Part shown: one piece after another, positions 44,850 through 56,847 of the stretch
Layout: every line of letters begins with the position of its first letter
Position numbering within the stretch: the stretch's first letter is position 1
Assembly: GCA_016808115.1 (NCBI GenBank)
Contig: JAEQBH010000651.1
Location: 1,054,001 to 1,118,000, forward strand
DNA from: Tetrastigma voinierianum
Taxonomy: Eukaryota; Streptophyta; Magnoliopsida; Vitales; Vitaceae
Direction: 5' to 3'
Length of the DNA: 64,000 nt
Made by a program: the position numbers and the translations under genes
Notes under the pieces: generated by a model
Told to the model about the DNA's origin: nothing
What the model saw: only the letters and a program-made list of their open reading frames with translations
Database searches by the model: none

Positions 44850-47349
44850 TGATGACCGCAAGTGCACGGCACCATACAAGTAGTAAGCAACCGAATGTCC
44901 GTATCATCTCCCACAGATTGACAGCACCACATCAACTACCCCAACTACTAAAATTCCATACTATCAATCTAAACCCAGTGAATGTTTTTATCAAAACTAT
45001 AAAATTAATACAACCTATAATATTAATGTTCAAACTAAACTAAAACAAAAAGTAAATGACTAAACATAAATTGTATATAAAAAGAACACGAATCCACGCC
45101 ATATCGTGTGAGATACGAAACCATCAATGAAATACACTGAAATGCAAATAATTCCAAACACTGGGGAACCAATGCTCCGTTTTTGAAGTATAGATGGTTT
45201 GTCCAAGATTTATGATCTTATCTGAATTAATATTCTCCCCTTCACCGATTTGATATCCTCTTCTCAAGTCATGATCACACCAAACACTTGTATTCCAAAT
45301 TCTTCTTGCAAGATTCCAAGGGCTTTCCCCAATACTAATAATCATCATTTCTTGTTGACCAACTTCTTTGGCCTTCGACATTCTCAGATTCTTCTAAAAT
45401 TTTAATACTTAATTAAGGCTCCAACCCTCCGTGATTCATGCTTAACACGCTCTCTCAGATTGGGGATCTAAAGCCAGAACACCTGTGTGGATTGAACTAC
45501 CTTTAGACAAGTGTGAACTTTCGATTATTGTATGTATTGTTAAATACAATTCCCTCCAATCCTCACTATGGAGCAATGGGATTTATCAAATGAACTCTCA
45601 GAGCTCACAAATGTCAATGTAGTCGCAACATACCCGTAGTGAATGCTCTCACTCAGAATCTCCATCTCTGTGTCACTCAAAGGTCATCCTGGATATCAGA
45701 GTAAGATACATTCCTCAAATGGCATTAGGTACCAATGATCGGGGAACTCCTCGAAGTCTTCGCTGCCTGGGGTAATATCCATTAAAAACGACACCGGGAC
45801 ATAAAACCGAGCCCAAAATTAATTCTCCATAAGGCAGAAAGATCAAATCAAATGTAAATCAAATCCGTACTTGAATCAAGGCCTCCCGACATCGGTGCAG
45901 ACATTTAATTAAGAAATTAAAATCGATCACGCACAACCACTCTAATTGCAATAAAACTGAGAAGAAATGAATTCCAGAAATTTTTCTAGATTTCATAAAA
46001 TTTCAGGCAGTAATGCTTAAGAACAATAATAGAAATAAAAAAAATCCTTCAGCTCTACTGCCTCCTCGCACAGCTTCCTCACAGATTCAAACCAACAAAA
46101 AAATAAAATTCAATTTAAAATATACACTGAGTTCCTTTCTTTTTCCTTTCAGGTAGTGAAGAAGAGAAAACTCCTTTACTATTTAAAGCTATCTATTTAT
46201 AATTAAAAGAACCGGGCCGAATCCTCAAAAAATGCTCTAGGTGGAAATCCAAAAAGAAAAGCTCCAAATTTAATCAGCCCTATGTCACACCTCAAATTGA
46301 TGTCGCGACATGGATTTCTCTTGATGGCTCATAATCATCATAATTTTTCTTAAATTGCACCAATTTGTTCTTGAAAATGCCTTGATCGCTAGTCAGCGAC
46401 ATCGGCGTGATGTCGCGACATCTTTGTTCGTTGTTCCTCTCGTTGATGTCGCGCGACCCCCGCCATAGTCACGACATCATTTGTCTTTCTATTCTTCCAA
46501 ATTTTCCGAAGCTGCAACATGTGTTCTTAAGTCATGACATGTGTTCTGGTTGCGACAACTCTTTCTCGCTTGTGCTGATGATTTCATGTTGTGACTTTGA
46601 TTTCTTGCCTTCATATGTTTCAATTTTATGTCACGACCTCAAGGTGATGTAGCCATCTCTTTGCTATCTCAAGTATATTTTCTTCATGTCGCTAATTCAA
46701 TGTAAGAGTCGCGACATCGCTTTTAGCCTGGTCATTAATGGTCGTAACTTCGCTTTCTTTGTCAAAACTCAAGCCTCAGCCATGTCGCGACCTGTATATC
46801 ATGTCGCGACCTCAATTTGACCCTTTCATTAAAACCAATTGCAACGTCTTTTACTTGCTAAGACCTCTCTTGTGGCTTTCATTTACGGATCCACGTCGCG
46901 ACCTCAGAGTGGTGTCGTGACATCATTTATAACTTCCGCCAAGCGTCATCGACATCAAAGGATGTCGCGACATGAATTTCTTCCTTTGATTATTTCTTTT
47001 GTCTCTCACCCACATTTTCTCTCATTGTCGCAACTTCTTTCTTTCTCAAGTCACGACTCACTTTGTCCAAGTTTTCTATTTCTTCTTCAAAGCCGAATTT
47101 GTCGATGTCAGACTTGGAATGGTCGAAACTCCAGCTTCCCTGCCGCGACCTTAAATTTTCGCGCTAGACCTCAATTCTGCTGTAGGCTGATTTCTTCTGA
47201 TTTTTGCTAAGATTTGATTTTCTGCTGTATTTTCCTGCAAAATGAAATTTGAGTAAAACATCCACTTTTCTGCAAACAAATCAACATTTATCCTCATAAT
47301 ATACTTTTAAAAAATGATTAAAAAACCTAATGAGTTTTTAGACTCATCA
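44850..47349 (-). mobile_element. Athila-like 3' LTR, about 2.5 kb
   Basis: The minus strand opens TGATGAGTCTAAAAACTCATTA, a terminal hairpin, after the polypurine tract and closes CGTGCACTTGCGGTCATCA, a phrase shared by many plant gypsy LTR ends (TACTACTTGT...CCGTGCACTTGCGGT). TGATGA/TCATCA forms the terminal inverted repeat. U3 carries the CGCGACA palindrome cluster. Confidence 0.8.
46290..47165. repeat. Cluster of ATGTCGCGACAT palindromes in U3
   Basis: About 18 full or partial copies of (G)ATGTCGCGACAT(C). Perfect ones are at 46,300-46,311, 46,409-46,422 and 46,962-46,973; partial ones include about 46,686, 46,711, 46,782, 46,801, 46,892 and 46,913. Spacing is irregular (20-150 bp) and unrelated AT-rich sequence separates them. 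Confidence 0.92.
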
Positions 47350-47372
47350 AATTCCTCCAAACTTAGAATTTT
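47350..47372 (-). other. Polypurine-like tract of the Athila element
   Basis: The minus strand reads AAGTTTGGAGGAATT up to the LTR start, the standard A-A-G-T-T-T-G-G-G-G-G-A pattern of these elements. Confidence 0.75.
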
Positions 47373-49500
47373 GCTTGTCCCCAAGCAAAGAAAAGAAAGA
47401 ATTGTTTGTCCTCAAATAAATAAGCTTAGAAGATTTTTAAGGACATTTTTCTGATTCATATCACTCTCTTTCTCATTCCACCTTCTGATCTGGAATTAAG
47501 AGATACTAATATCATTCTAAATTTCAGTTTGGATTCAAGAATAAGAAATGGTATACTTCTATCACAAATTTCTTGATGAAGTAATGTATTTAAACAGTTT
47601 ATTCAACAAGTCTTGTTCTCTGTGTTATCAATCCTTTTCATCTTTATGTTGAATGTAGTTAATCTTCTCCGGGAGTTTTCAAGACTGTTGTCAAAGTCCC
47701 ATAGGCTTGTTTTTCATATTGACTTTACTAATGTAGGTAAATTCAACCTTCAAAATCACGAGGTCTTTTCATTGTAAAGTTAGGGCTTAGGTAAAATGTG
47801 GGCGTATAATGGAAAATTTTAAGTTGTAAATTCTCACCCGCTTCCACCTTTTCTCTATACTTTGTCGCTTCTCTAACTTCTTCACCCTTTTTCTTCTCTT
47901 TTGTTCTTGCTGATTCTCCTCACTCTTGGCCTGGATTCATCTTTCATGTTGAATTCTTTTTAGGGAATTTCACTTCCATTTATACTCTTCTTTCGTGCCA
48001 GCCTTTGTTTCGAACTCTTTTGCTTTTGTTTTTCTAGGATCGGGAATAGTGAAAATGCTTTATTTTCTTAGGCTTTCTATTACTCTTAGAGAACTTTGGG
48101 CTAGCAACTCCCATACCAGTTGGCATTAGGATGCTAGGTGTTAAAACACCCCTACGAGCTTAATTGTTCAAGGGAAATAGGCCGCAAGACAAAACTTATT
48201 CCTTATTTCACTAGCCTGCTTTTTACTTCTTTCACCTCCTTTATCAAAAATTTGGAAATATTTTTCCCCCAAACTTGCTCTTCCTTTATAGTAAACTTTT
48301 TTCTCGGTACCGGAACCGGATAATTTGGGCTCTTTTGTCATGTGCTTCTATTGTAAGGAAGGGAATAGGTTTTCAGCTTGTCGGCGGTATTGAAGAAATA
48401 AGGCTTTATTTGGCTCAAGCAAGGGAACTATTAGAGAATATGCTTAAGCATATATCAATGGGTGGGTGGGCTTAGAAAAAAAGCCTCAATCCGCCAAGGA
48501 TGGCCCCTCACTTCTTGTTGGCTGTTCACCTATGATTTCGCCTTTAATCAATAATCAAACAAGTTCTAGGACTATGGACTCTCAAATCCTTAAATTTCCC
48601 GTATCAGTTCCTAATTCCTGTCAAAGTTTCATAAGTTTTGTTGACCAAAATGTATTATTTCTTCAAGACTCGTATTTATTTACTGTTTACTTACATTATT
48701 TCAACCAAGTATTTTGTTCCATCAACAATAACCAATTCTCCAATTTTTGCAAACTAAACTGAATTTAAACAATGCAGGCAATACTCATAATTTCCAATTT
48801 AATCATTCATGCCCTGATTCTTCCTGAAATTGTTGTTCTTAGGAAAGAACAGAATTATTCATTTGATTCATGCACAGAAAAGAAAATGACACAGAAACAA
48901 AATTTCATATATTCGATTCAATTAATAAACATCTACTTATCCACAATCAAATTGTCATTCAACAAGTGACAAGCAATTCAACAAGGCAAAAAGAGCAAAA
49001 TGAAAATTCAATCAAACAAGGGAACAACAGGATAAACCAACTAGATTTCCATTAGAAATTTTGGGACTGTAGATATTGATGACATTTTAAAATTTTCAGT
49101 TTCCCTTTCTTCTTTTGTAGGCTTCTTGTGGGTAATATATCGAGGATTCATATCAAACCTGTCACTGGGAACAAACTTAGGAATTTATTTCAGCTTTTTC
49201 TTCCCCTACTACAGTGATTCCTTTGCTTTTGTAGATATTTCTATTGTTTATTTGAAACTTTTACAATGAGCGCATTCTATCTCTCTCCCACTTTGATTAA
49301 CTCTGTCTTTCCACCCTTAGATACATTCTAGCAAATTTTGACAAATTCTGATTGATCAAGTCCATACTTTCCAACCAGGTTTTCCTTCTATATTCATCAT
49401 TATCTTCCAACCGCTGATCTCTTTCTTTCTCATTAGCCTCCTCAAACTCCTTGAATGTGCGCTTCCTTATATATGTTTAACTCCATCGATCTTTCTTTAG
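47373..49500 (-). other. Non-coding 3' region of the Athila element
   Basis: Between the extra ORF and the polypurine tract. The minus strand near 47,380 has TTTGCTTGGGGACAAGCAAA, a perfect hairpin found at the same place in related elements. Otherwise T-rich on plus with no domain; the short plus-strand ORFs (48,138-49,055) are chance. Confidence 0.6.
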
Positions 49501-50960
49501 CATGTTATTTTCATTTCTATCTCCTCTCTTTCTTTCTTGATGATGTTCACCACCCGCATCTCTTTGAATTTTATCTGTAAAATAGCTTGCATGTTTTCTG
49601 CCCTTGCCATGCTCCCATCATCTTCTTCCTTGCTTTCTTCGCCCCTCCCTGTGCCTTCTCCTCGATTCTCCACAGCCTTCTCTCTCCTGCATTTTCTCCT
49701 TTCTTCTGGGCCAAATTCTCCATGAATTCTTCTTTTGATCCTTTGTTGCTCTTTCCCATTTGAGTTCTCTTTTCCTCCATTTCTAATTTATTGTTTCTTA
49801 GCATTTCATTATTTTTCACATTTCATTTCCTGGATGCTTCTGTCAATTGGTACCGTGCCTCGTACTTCTTGAATGAGCATCCGTTTCTGTTTAGTCCAAG
49901 AGTTCTTCTCCTTCGTTTCGGGAAGGACGCTATCCGGCACCTCCTCCTCCATTTCTCTTCTATCGCCATCTATCTCCCCAGCCTGCTTCATCTGGGCGAT
50001 TGTCACTCTTTTGCTTCCTTCCGTCCCTCACACCTGTAAGTGTTGCTAGCGAGACCCGAGGGACATTCCTCTCCTTTCTTTTCCTTCTTCCCTAACCCCT
50101 TCACCCCGCCTGTAAAACAAAAAGCCCAAGTAATACAAGGGTGGGTGAGGAATCGGGCCCCTCTTGTCACGATGGTATCCTCTCGATTGATTCTTCAATC
50201 AAGATCCCTCATGCTTATTTTGTATCCTTCGAAAAAGGTAGCTACAACAGATAGTTTCCCCGTCCTCTGAATGTGGAAAAGTGCGTTCTAGTAGGTACTA
50301 TTACGTATGAGTAAAATAAAACCAAACCTTAAGCTCCTTCCTGCTGAGTCCCTTTGGCTGGGCATGGTGGGGCCCTCTTTAGTCACTTCCCATTTACCTT
50401 CCTCCAAATGCCAACCCGATTCACTCATTTTTTCAGTAATTTGGGTTTTCCAATAATTTCTTGTATTTCTAATTCATGCTCAAAATCTCAATTTAAACAC
50501 TTCATTTATTCTTCTTCTGGTCATTGAAGGGCACCCCAAATTCCTCTTACATAAACAGACCGCTTTTCATTCCCCACCATATTTGGAATAGAATTCTCTC
50601 AGCAAGAGCCTGAAAACTCGGTGCTCATGTTCAAAGAATCTCCAACCTCTTTTCATTACTGTGTGAAAATGGGGAAACGCTAATTTGCCAAAACCTCTTT
50701 CGCAAACAAATTCTTTGTCAGCCACCTTGTTCCACAATTCTTTGGCTTTTGGTGAAATGAAGTCCTTTTCTTCTTCTGTTATTTCTTTCTCAGGTTTCTC
50801 CTCTTCTTCTTGCGGGTTCCCTTGATTAACATTTTCTTCTTCCTCAAGCTGATTTTCCGACTGAACTTCTTCCATTGCTTCTCGATATCTTTTTACGATT
50901 TCTCGTCGATCAACTTGTTAAGATTCACACGCCTTCGAGGTGTCGCCAGCTAGTGAAGCT
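49500..50960 (-). pseudogene. Extra ORF of the Athila element (Transposase_32-like)
   Basis: 50,567-50,875 reads 'SPKAKELWNKVADKEFVCER' and 'GFGKLAFPHFHTVMKRGWRF', matching the plant 'putative plant transposon protein' family found in gypsy elements, usually as an ORF after or near pol. Lower coordinates hold K/E-rich coiled-coil-like pieces ('EEKRTQMGKSNKGSKEEFME'). The function is unknown; a structural or env-like role has been suggested for such third ORFs but is not shown. Confidence 0.65.
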
Positions 50961-52010
50961 CATGTAGGGTACGTTTAGCTCTCCTCGGGGTTCTAGGGTT
51001 TCAAGATTTTAAGAAGGATGGATGTAGAAGTGGAAAGGTTGAGTTGAATTGCATTTTAATGGAATTTGAAGTGTAATAGACGCTGGGTTAAATGTCATGA
51101 CAAAGACATAGAGTCATGTATTAAATAAATGTTTAGCTCTAAATTTATGATTTTCAATGAATTAATTTCTCACTCGATGCCTAAATAGAGGTGTTTTAAA
51201 CCTACTTTTATTTATTTCCTTTGATAGTTCTGGGTCGTGAACTTCAAAATTTTTGGTAGTGACCTCGATAGATGTGGTCATTTGTATTGGTGAAATGTGA
51301 CAGTGTTACGACATAAGCAGTTATTTCCCTTCTTTATTCACTTAGACCCTCAATTTCCCATTATTTTCGACTTTCTTTTCCACTTTTTATTTTCACATCC
51401 AACATTCTTGGTTGCAACTTTTGGATTCTTATATGTACTCAAACATAAACACTCCACCCACAAAGCACTTCAATTTATTAAATTCCAATCAAAAAACAAC
51501 CTACAACTCAACTTATTCTTCATCATGCAAAATTCAACAACTTCCACTCATGCATCACATTTAAAAATTGCCACCAAAACAAGATAAAATTCCCAAACTT
51601 CTAATCATGCTATACCAAAGACACAAATTCTAAACCCTCTCCCAAATAAAAGAAGAAGAGGAAGAAACCGCCTTTTGGTTTCTTATGTCATTGAAGTTTC
51701 TGGATTGCAGATGCTCTCCTTTTGCAATAATCTTCATTGTCCCGTAAAACTAAAAATATTTACCTACTCTTCAATCAATAATGAATAAAATCACATTAAG
51801 CTATTAGAAATTTAAACACGTAATTTTTAAACTATAACAAGCAAAATTGAAAATCAACCGGTGTGGATTGCCTCTTCCACAAAGTCGTCAATTTTTAGTC
51901 TTTAGCCTGGACTTTCGCCGCCATTGTTCCGTTCTTCAATTTCCTTGCTCGTAACTAAGGGCTATTCTCCAATTGCTTTCTCCTCGAGGGTGCAAGTAAG
52001 TTTCCTTTAA
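50961..52010 (-). other. Spacer between pol and the extra ORF
   Basis: About 1 kb with the end of pol near 52,010 and no other coding. AT-rich; a few loose GTCGTGA/TACGACA words near 51,234-51,310 recall the LTR palindrome family. Confidence 0.5.
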
Positions 52011-52930
52011 TCTCCGACCATTAACTTTGAACCCTCATGATTGCTGGCTCTAAAGTGTCACCGCCCAAACCTGTATGCTTGATACTACTATAAATGGTCC
52101 ATTCCATTTGATTTCAACTTCCCCGAAGGAGTCTTTTAGTCCTGAGTCAATAACAAGACCGATCTCCTGCCTTTGAATTCCCTCCTCAAAATTCTCATCA
52201 TGCTATATTTTTGTTTTATCCTTGTAGATTCTGGCACTATCATAGGCTTCATTCCTTAACTCTTCCAATTCATTTAACTGGAGTAGCCTCTCTTCCTTAG
52301 CAGCTTTAAAATCAAAATTAAGCTTCTTGATGGCCCACATAGCTTTATATTCTAGCTCAAGAGGTAGGTGACAAGGTTTTCCAAAGACAAGTCTGTATGG
52401 GGACATTCCAATGGGAGTTTTAAAAGCAGTCCTGTATGCCCATAGTGCATCAACAAGCTTCAAAGACCAATCTCTTATGCTAGAACTTACAGTCTTTTCC
52501 AAAATTTTCTTTATTTCCCTGTAGGAAATTTCAGCTTGCCCATTTGTTTGAGGATGATAAGCCAAGCTCATAATGTGTTTGATACCATATCTCCAAGCCA
52601 TGAGTTTGTCAAACACCTTTGCAAAATGGCTCCTCCATCACTAATTATAGTTCCTGGGTGTCCCAAATTTGCCGAGAATATTTCTTGAAAAAATCCCACA
52701 ACTCGTATTGGCATCATTCTTTGATAGGGGGTCAGTCAGTTTCTACCCATTTTGATACGTAATCCACAGCTAGGAGTATGTATATATTTCCAAATGAAAC
52801 TGGAAAAGGCCCTATAAAATCCATTCCCCATACATCAAATGATTGCACCACAAGGATACCTTGCAGGGGCCTCTCATGCCTTTTGGCTCGACATTCTTAC
52901 TCTTTTGGCATTGATCCACTATCCCATCAT
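52011..52930 (-). pseudogene. Athila integrase
   Basis: Minus strand: 'FDVWGMDFIGPFPVSFGNIY' (about 52,780-52,840) with the first Asp, 'GTIISDGGA' (about 52,630-52,660) with the second Asp followed by a frameshift, then an open 137-residue piece 52,203-52,616 with 'AYHPQTNGQAEISYREIKKI' carrying the catalytic Glu, and 'KTPIGMSPYRLVFGKPCHLP'. All three D,D,E residues are present. The C-terminal part runs to about 52,010. Confidence 0.93.
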
Positions 52931-53049
52931 TCAGTACCAGTCTTTAACAAAGAGCAGAATTGATCAGATTAGGATTGTTTGATCTCCCTGTGTCATCCCG
53001 CATGGCAAGAGAGGATGTAATGATGATTTTAGAATCTTTTATCTCTCAA

Positions 53050-53720
53050 ATCACATCATCACTGATATCAGATCTCGCTCGAATACAGACATCCATGTGC
53101 ACCCATCGGTCATCCTTAGCTTCTTTTCTTCTCTCATGAGAGTCACTGTGGCATAATTCCACGTTTTCAAAAAGTTCACAATATCAGCATACCGTAGGAT
53201 TGATCGACAACTCCGGAATAACCCGCTTCATCCGGAAAATTTTCCGCTATTTCTTTCTTCCTCTTGTACAATGGGTTTTCTCTACTTGACAAGCGATCGC
53301 CATCACATCATCATACTCTTCTTGCCTTTTATTTCTAAATCAAATTCCCTTAATAATAGTACTCCACTGATCAATCTTGCTTTGCTTCTTTCTTTGCCAT
53401 TAGATACACTGCCGCATGATCAAGATATAACAACATGGAGACCCTTAAAATGTATGGCCTAAATTTCTCAAGCATGCAACATACTATTGCCAAGATCTCT
53501 CCTTTTTTAGTAGTGTGTATAATTTTCTTTGAGCTTCATTAAAGGTTTTTTCTTAAAGATAAGACGCTCAACACTTTTTCATCTTTCTATCCCAATACGC
53601 TCCCATTGCAAAAACACCTGATCACACACGATTTTCAAATTCTCCTGCTCCAATCTAGTTTTGCCACATGATAGGAGCTTCAACAGTCTGGATTTGATTT
53701 CTTCAAATGCATTGCGGCGT
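53050..53720 (-). pseudogene. Athila RNase H
   Basis: Fragments 'NEAQRKLYT', 'EKFRPYILRVSMLLYLDHAA' and 'YLMAKKEAKQ' match the block N-E-A-Q-x-N-Y...F-R-P-Y-L...T-D-H-A-A-L-K-Y-L. The D of T-D-H is kept as L-D-H. Frameshifts are numerous; 53,271-53,462 plus-strand ORF is antisense noise. Confidence 0.85.
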
Positions 53721-53899
53721 GATCTCTCAAAATAAACTCAAGATCTTTTCCAAAGAATCGCATGCTGGTCTAGCAATTTTGAGAAGTCTTTGATAAATCT
53801 TCTCGTAAAATCCAAAGATGTCCCAAAACTCTAATTCCCTTGACCGTAAAGTGGGTGGCATTAAATTCTTATAATTGAAACTTCCTTGCCCGGTCTACC

Positions 53900-54650
53900 C
53901 AAGCCCCGTCAAGTGTAAATCATGCCCCAAGACAATTCCTTCGTAACTAAAATGGGCATTTCTCCTAATCTCGTAGCTAGATTATTGTCTCAGACCTTTA
54001 AGTAAACGTCCCTGCAAGCTGGCGTGTGCACTCCTAAAACTAGATCCATACAATCGTAAATCATCCATGAAAGATCTCCATAACTCTCTTCTCGTTTAGA
54101 TCGAAAAATATGACATCATGCATCTTTAGTACCAGAGCATTACACGTAAACCAAATGGCATTCTCCTAAAAGCAAAAAGTACCAAATGGGCATGTAAAAG
54201 TGGTTTTCCTCCCGATCTCAGTGCAATAGCAATTCTGGGTTATATCCGTGAGTATGCATCAAGAAACAAAAATGAGGGTGTCCTCGCCAACCTATCCAAA
54301 GATCCGATCAATGAAAGGCGTGGGAAATGATCCTTTCTTCGATTGCAGCATTCAATGATCCCGTCACGCTCGTAGGGAATCGCTCATTCTTTTCATTTCG
54401 ATCACAAGAATCCACCTTTCTCGGGAACCACATGTAATCGGGCTTTACCCAAGAACTATCTCCGGATGATATAGCATATATAAAACCCGCATTTAACCAT
54501 TTCGAACTTTTATGATAACTTCTTTTCATCATCAAGTTCTCGCCCTTGATGCTCAATAAGCTTCAGATTATCCTCAAGCAATATTTCAGTATGCAAACGA
54601 GGGGCCTGCTACCCTTAAGATCCTCAACTGACCAAGCAATTGCTTCCGTA
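53900..54650 (-). pseudogene. Athila reverse transcriptase
   Basis: Minus reads include 'KDHFPRLSLIGSLDRLA' (usual KDHFPLPFIDQMLDRLAG), 'FLFLDAYS', 'LFAFRRMPFGL', 'RCMMSYFS' and the catalytic 'FMDDLRLYGSSF' (usual FMDDFSVYG). Each is in the right order, but frames shift between them. Confidence 0.88.
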
Positions 54651-54989
54651 TTTTTCTCGTAATTACCGCTAACTTTCTATTCTTCACTACTTAATGTGTA
54701 CTGGATATGATAACCGGTTTTCTCTTTCTCGGTTCTAAAAACTCACATATTTAAATGATCAAAATTTCTTTTCAATGTTAGCCCTTCCCGCACTAGTTTC
54801 ATGCTCAATGAGTTTGTCGCTTCTAGTCGCTTACTTCATCTCTTGACCTGTTTTCATTTATGTACTAGAGACCTGCTTTCCTCGTTAAACAAAATTAAAG
54901 GCAAGACTTCACCATCAAGACTCTCAAGATATCAAAATTCATTCATCTCAATTTCATTGTTAGAGTATTGAAGGATGTCGAATTCAATT

Positions 54990-55420
54990 CATCCATTGAA
55001 GGCTATTGCTTCTTCTGACCCATATTTATGCCGCCTACACATTAGGATGTTCCATACTCATGTTAATATTAAAATGCACTGCTTCATTTCCAACCCTGAG
55101 TGTTAGTTCACCTTTTTGTATGTCTATCAAGGCAGCTCCAGTTGCTAAGAAAGGTCTTCCTAGAAACAAAGGAATTTGGGTATCTTCCTCCATCTGCATG
55201 ATAACAAAATCCACTGGGAAGATGAATTTCCCAACCTTGACAAGTACATCTTCAAGAATGCCTTACAGTTTGTGCCATTGATCCTACCGACCCGTTTACG
55301 ATGTAATTCTTCGTGAGGTCAGTTCCCCCAATTAAGTCTGCCTGGCCCGATAGAGCATGAGTTATACTGTGTAGGAATCACATAAAGCTTTCTTGAATTC
55401 ATATTTCCCTGTGGGCGGGA
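54990..55420 (-). pseudogene. Athila protease
   Basis: A good open run at about 55,040-55,262 reads 'ILEDVLVKVGKFIFPVDFVI', 'MEEDTQIPLFLGRPFLATGA' and 'ALIDIQKGELTLRVGNEAVH'. This is the retropepsin C-terminal half of Athila gag-pro. The catalytic D-L-G-A/S part upstream (about 55,300-55,400) is damaged. Confidence 0.9.
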
Positions 55421-55429
55421 ATGAATTGC

Positions 55430-56186
55430 TTAGCGCCCGAGGTCTTTCATCTGTTTGGGAATTTATTTGGATATTGTGGCCTTTGCCGCAATGTGATCCA
55501 AGTTAACTATACCCTCCTCGGCTATCTTTCTTTTCTTTCAGTATCTCCTTGAAATTTTATAAAGAGGCATTTGGCTGATTATACCTTGAATGGGATATTT
55601 ATTTCTATTTTCTTGAAAATATCAAGAATTTAAGCGTTCTTTTTCTTTGCTTGACTTAAAGTCTACACCCGTGAAATGGCCGAAAGGTGTATAGATTTGG
55701 TACTCCTTCCTTCTTTTAAGTTAATTCCTTTCATTTCCAATTCAATACGGGTGCTCTTATCCTTCCTTTTCGGTCTCTTCTTTTTTACCTGGAGTCTCTT
55801 CTTTCCTTTACATCCTTTTGTTCTTTGCTCAATCCTTCCCACTTCTTAGCGGATTACCATGCGGTCTTTTGAGTTCTTCACGAGTCTCACTGGGAATGTA
55901 CGCCTTTCGATTTAGCATATTTGAGACGAGTTGCTCTACTTGTGTTTCCTAAATTTTTGATTGAGGCACTAACATTCTTGAACATGTAGTGCTCCGGAAC
56001 TTTAAGCTTCCAAGTCAGATAGTTTCTATTCATGGAATTGTAATAGCCACTTGTTGTCCCCCATGAACTGCTGTTTTTGTTCTTCAAATGGTTGGGTTCT
56101 CCTCTGACCATGATATTCATTTCTGCCTTCACCTCCTTGATCTTTCTTTGCTGGGACATGGAGGCGTTGCGATATCATGTTGAGGA
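55430..56186 (-). pseudogene. Athila gag C-terminal remnant
   Basis: Open piece 55,887-56,159 ('SQQRKIKEVKAEMN...KLKVPEHYMFKNVS') with no diagnostic motif; by position it is gag or the gag-protease linker. It is interrupted at 56,187 by the next element. Confidence 0.5.
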
Positions 56187-56489
56187 TGTGATTAGTACCC
56201 AAAGTGCTATTTTGAGCCTATTCAAGATAGGTTTTGAGTGCTTTTTGCGCACTAATCTGTGATGACAGTGACATGCATGTCACTTAATTTACCATGATTC
56301 CATTCGAGTTTGTTTTGTAGTGTTTTCTTGAGGTTTGTGCCTCGGTAATAATTCAAGTTTGATATCAAGTTGGTGTGAATGCGAGGAGATTCACAGTGAT
56401 TTCATCAGCAGAAAATGAAAATGTGAAGTGGAATTGATGGAAGGATGATGCGGTGGAAAAACGGGAGGAAGCCTTGATTTCCAGCCCAC

Positions 56490-56705
56490 ATTGCGAAAAT
56501 TTGTGGGATTGCGAAGATTTCTCAAATCATGGCGAGAATTTGCAATCTTAGAGAAATTTTGGCTATGCAGGTACCCATTAAGCTAGAAATTTATTAACCT
56601 AACGAAAATTGCGTTCTCAGCGAAATTTTTATTTCGATATACCTCTTGTAAATTTCGTTATGCTAGCGAAATTTCGCTGGCACTGCTATGCTAGCGAAAT
56701 TCCTG
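56490..56705. repeat. Cluster of GCGAAATTTCGC words in U3
   Basis: About nine copies of GCGAAA/TTTCGC variants in 215 bp, with a 14-bp perfect palindrome AGCGAAATTTCGCT at 56,665-56,678 and repeated TATGCTAGCGAAATT. All lie upstream of the TATA box. Confidence 0.88.
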
Positions 56706-56832
56706 TATAAACGAGTGTTGTCCTGTGTTTTTGATATTTTGATTCCAAATGACCACGTTTTGATTAATTACCATTTGTCCCTATTGTATGGTTCATATTT
56801 TAGGCATTTTTGTCATTTCACACCTTAGGGTT

Positions 56833-56847
56833 GGCTATATAAGCTCC
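56833..56847 (+). promoter_or_regulatory. LTR TATA box
   Basis: GGCTATATAAGCTCC, about 650 bp into the LTR, followed within 100 bp by a CT-rich leader (TTTTCTCTCTTCTCTCTC), as expected for the start of the R region. Confidence 0.7.

Larger units (their letters stand above)
44850..56186 (-). mobile_element. Athila-like gypsy element (minus), 5' end cut
   Basis: Minus order: gag, protease, RT, RNase H, integrase, extra ORF, polypurine tract, 3' LTR (47,349-44,850). The integrase, protease and RNase H reads are close to plant Athila proteins. The 5' LTR is missing because another element enters at 56,187; it may lie beyond 64,000. Several open stretches (for example 137 residues of integrase) make it one of the better-preserved elements here, yet it has clear frameshifts. 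Confidence 0.88.
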
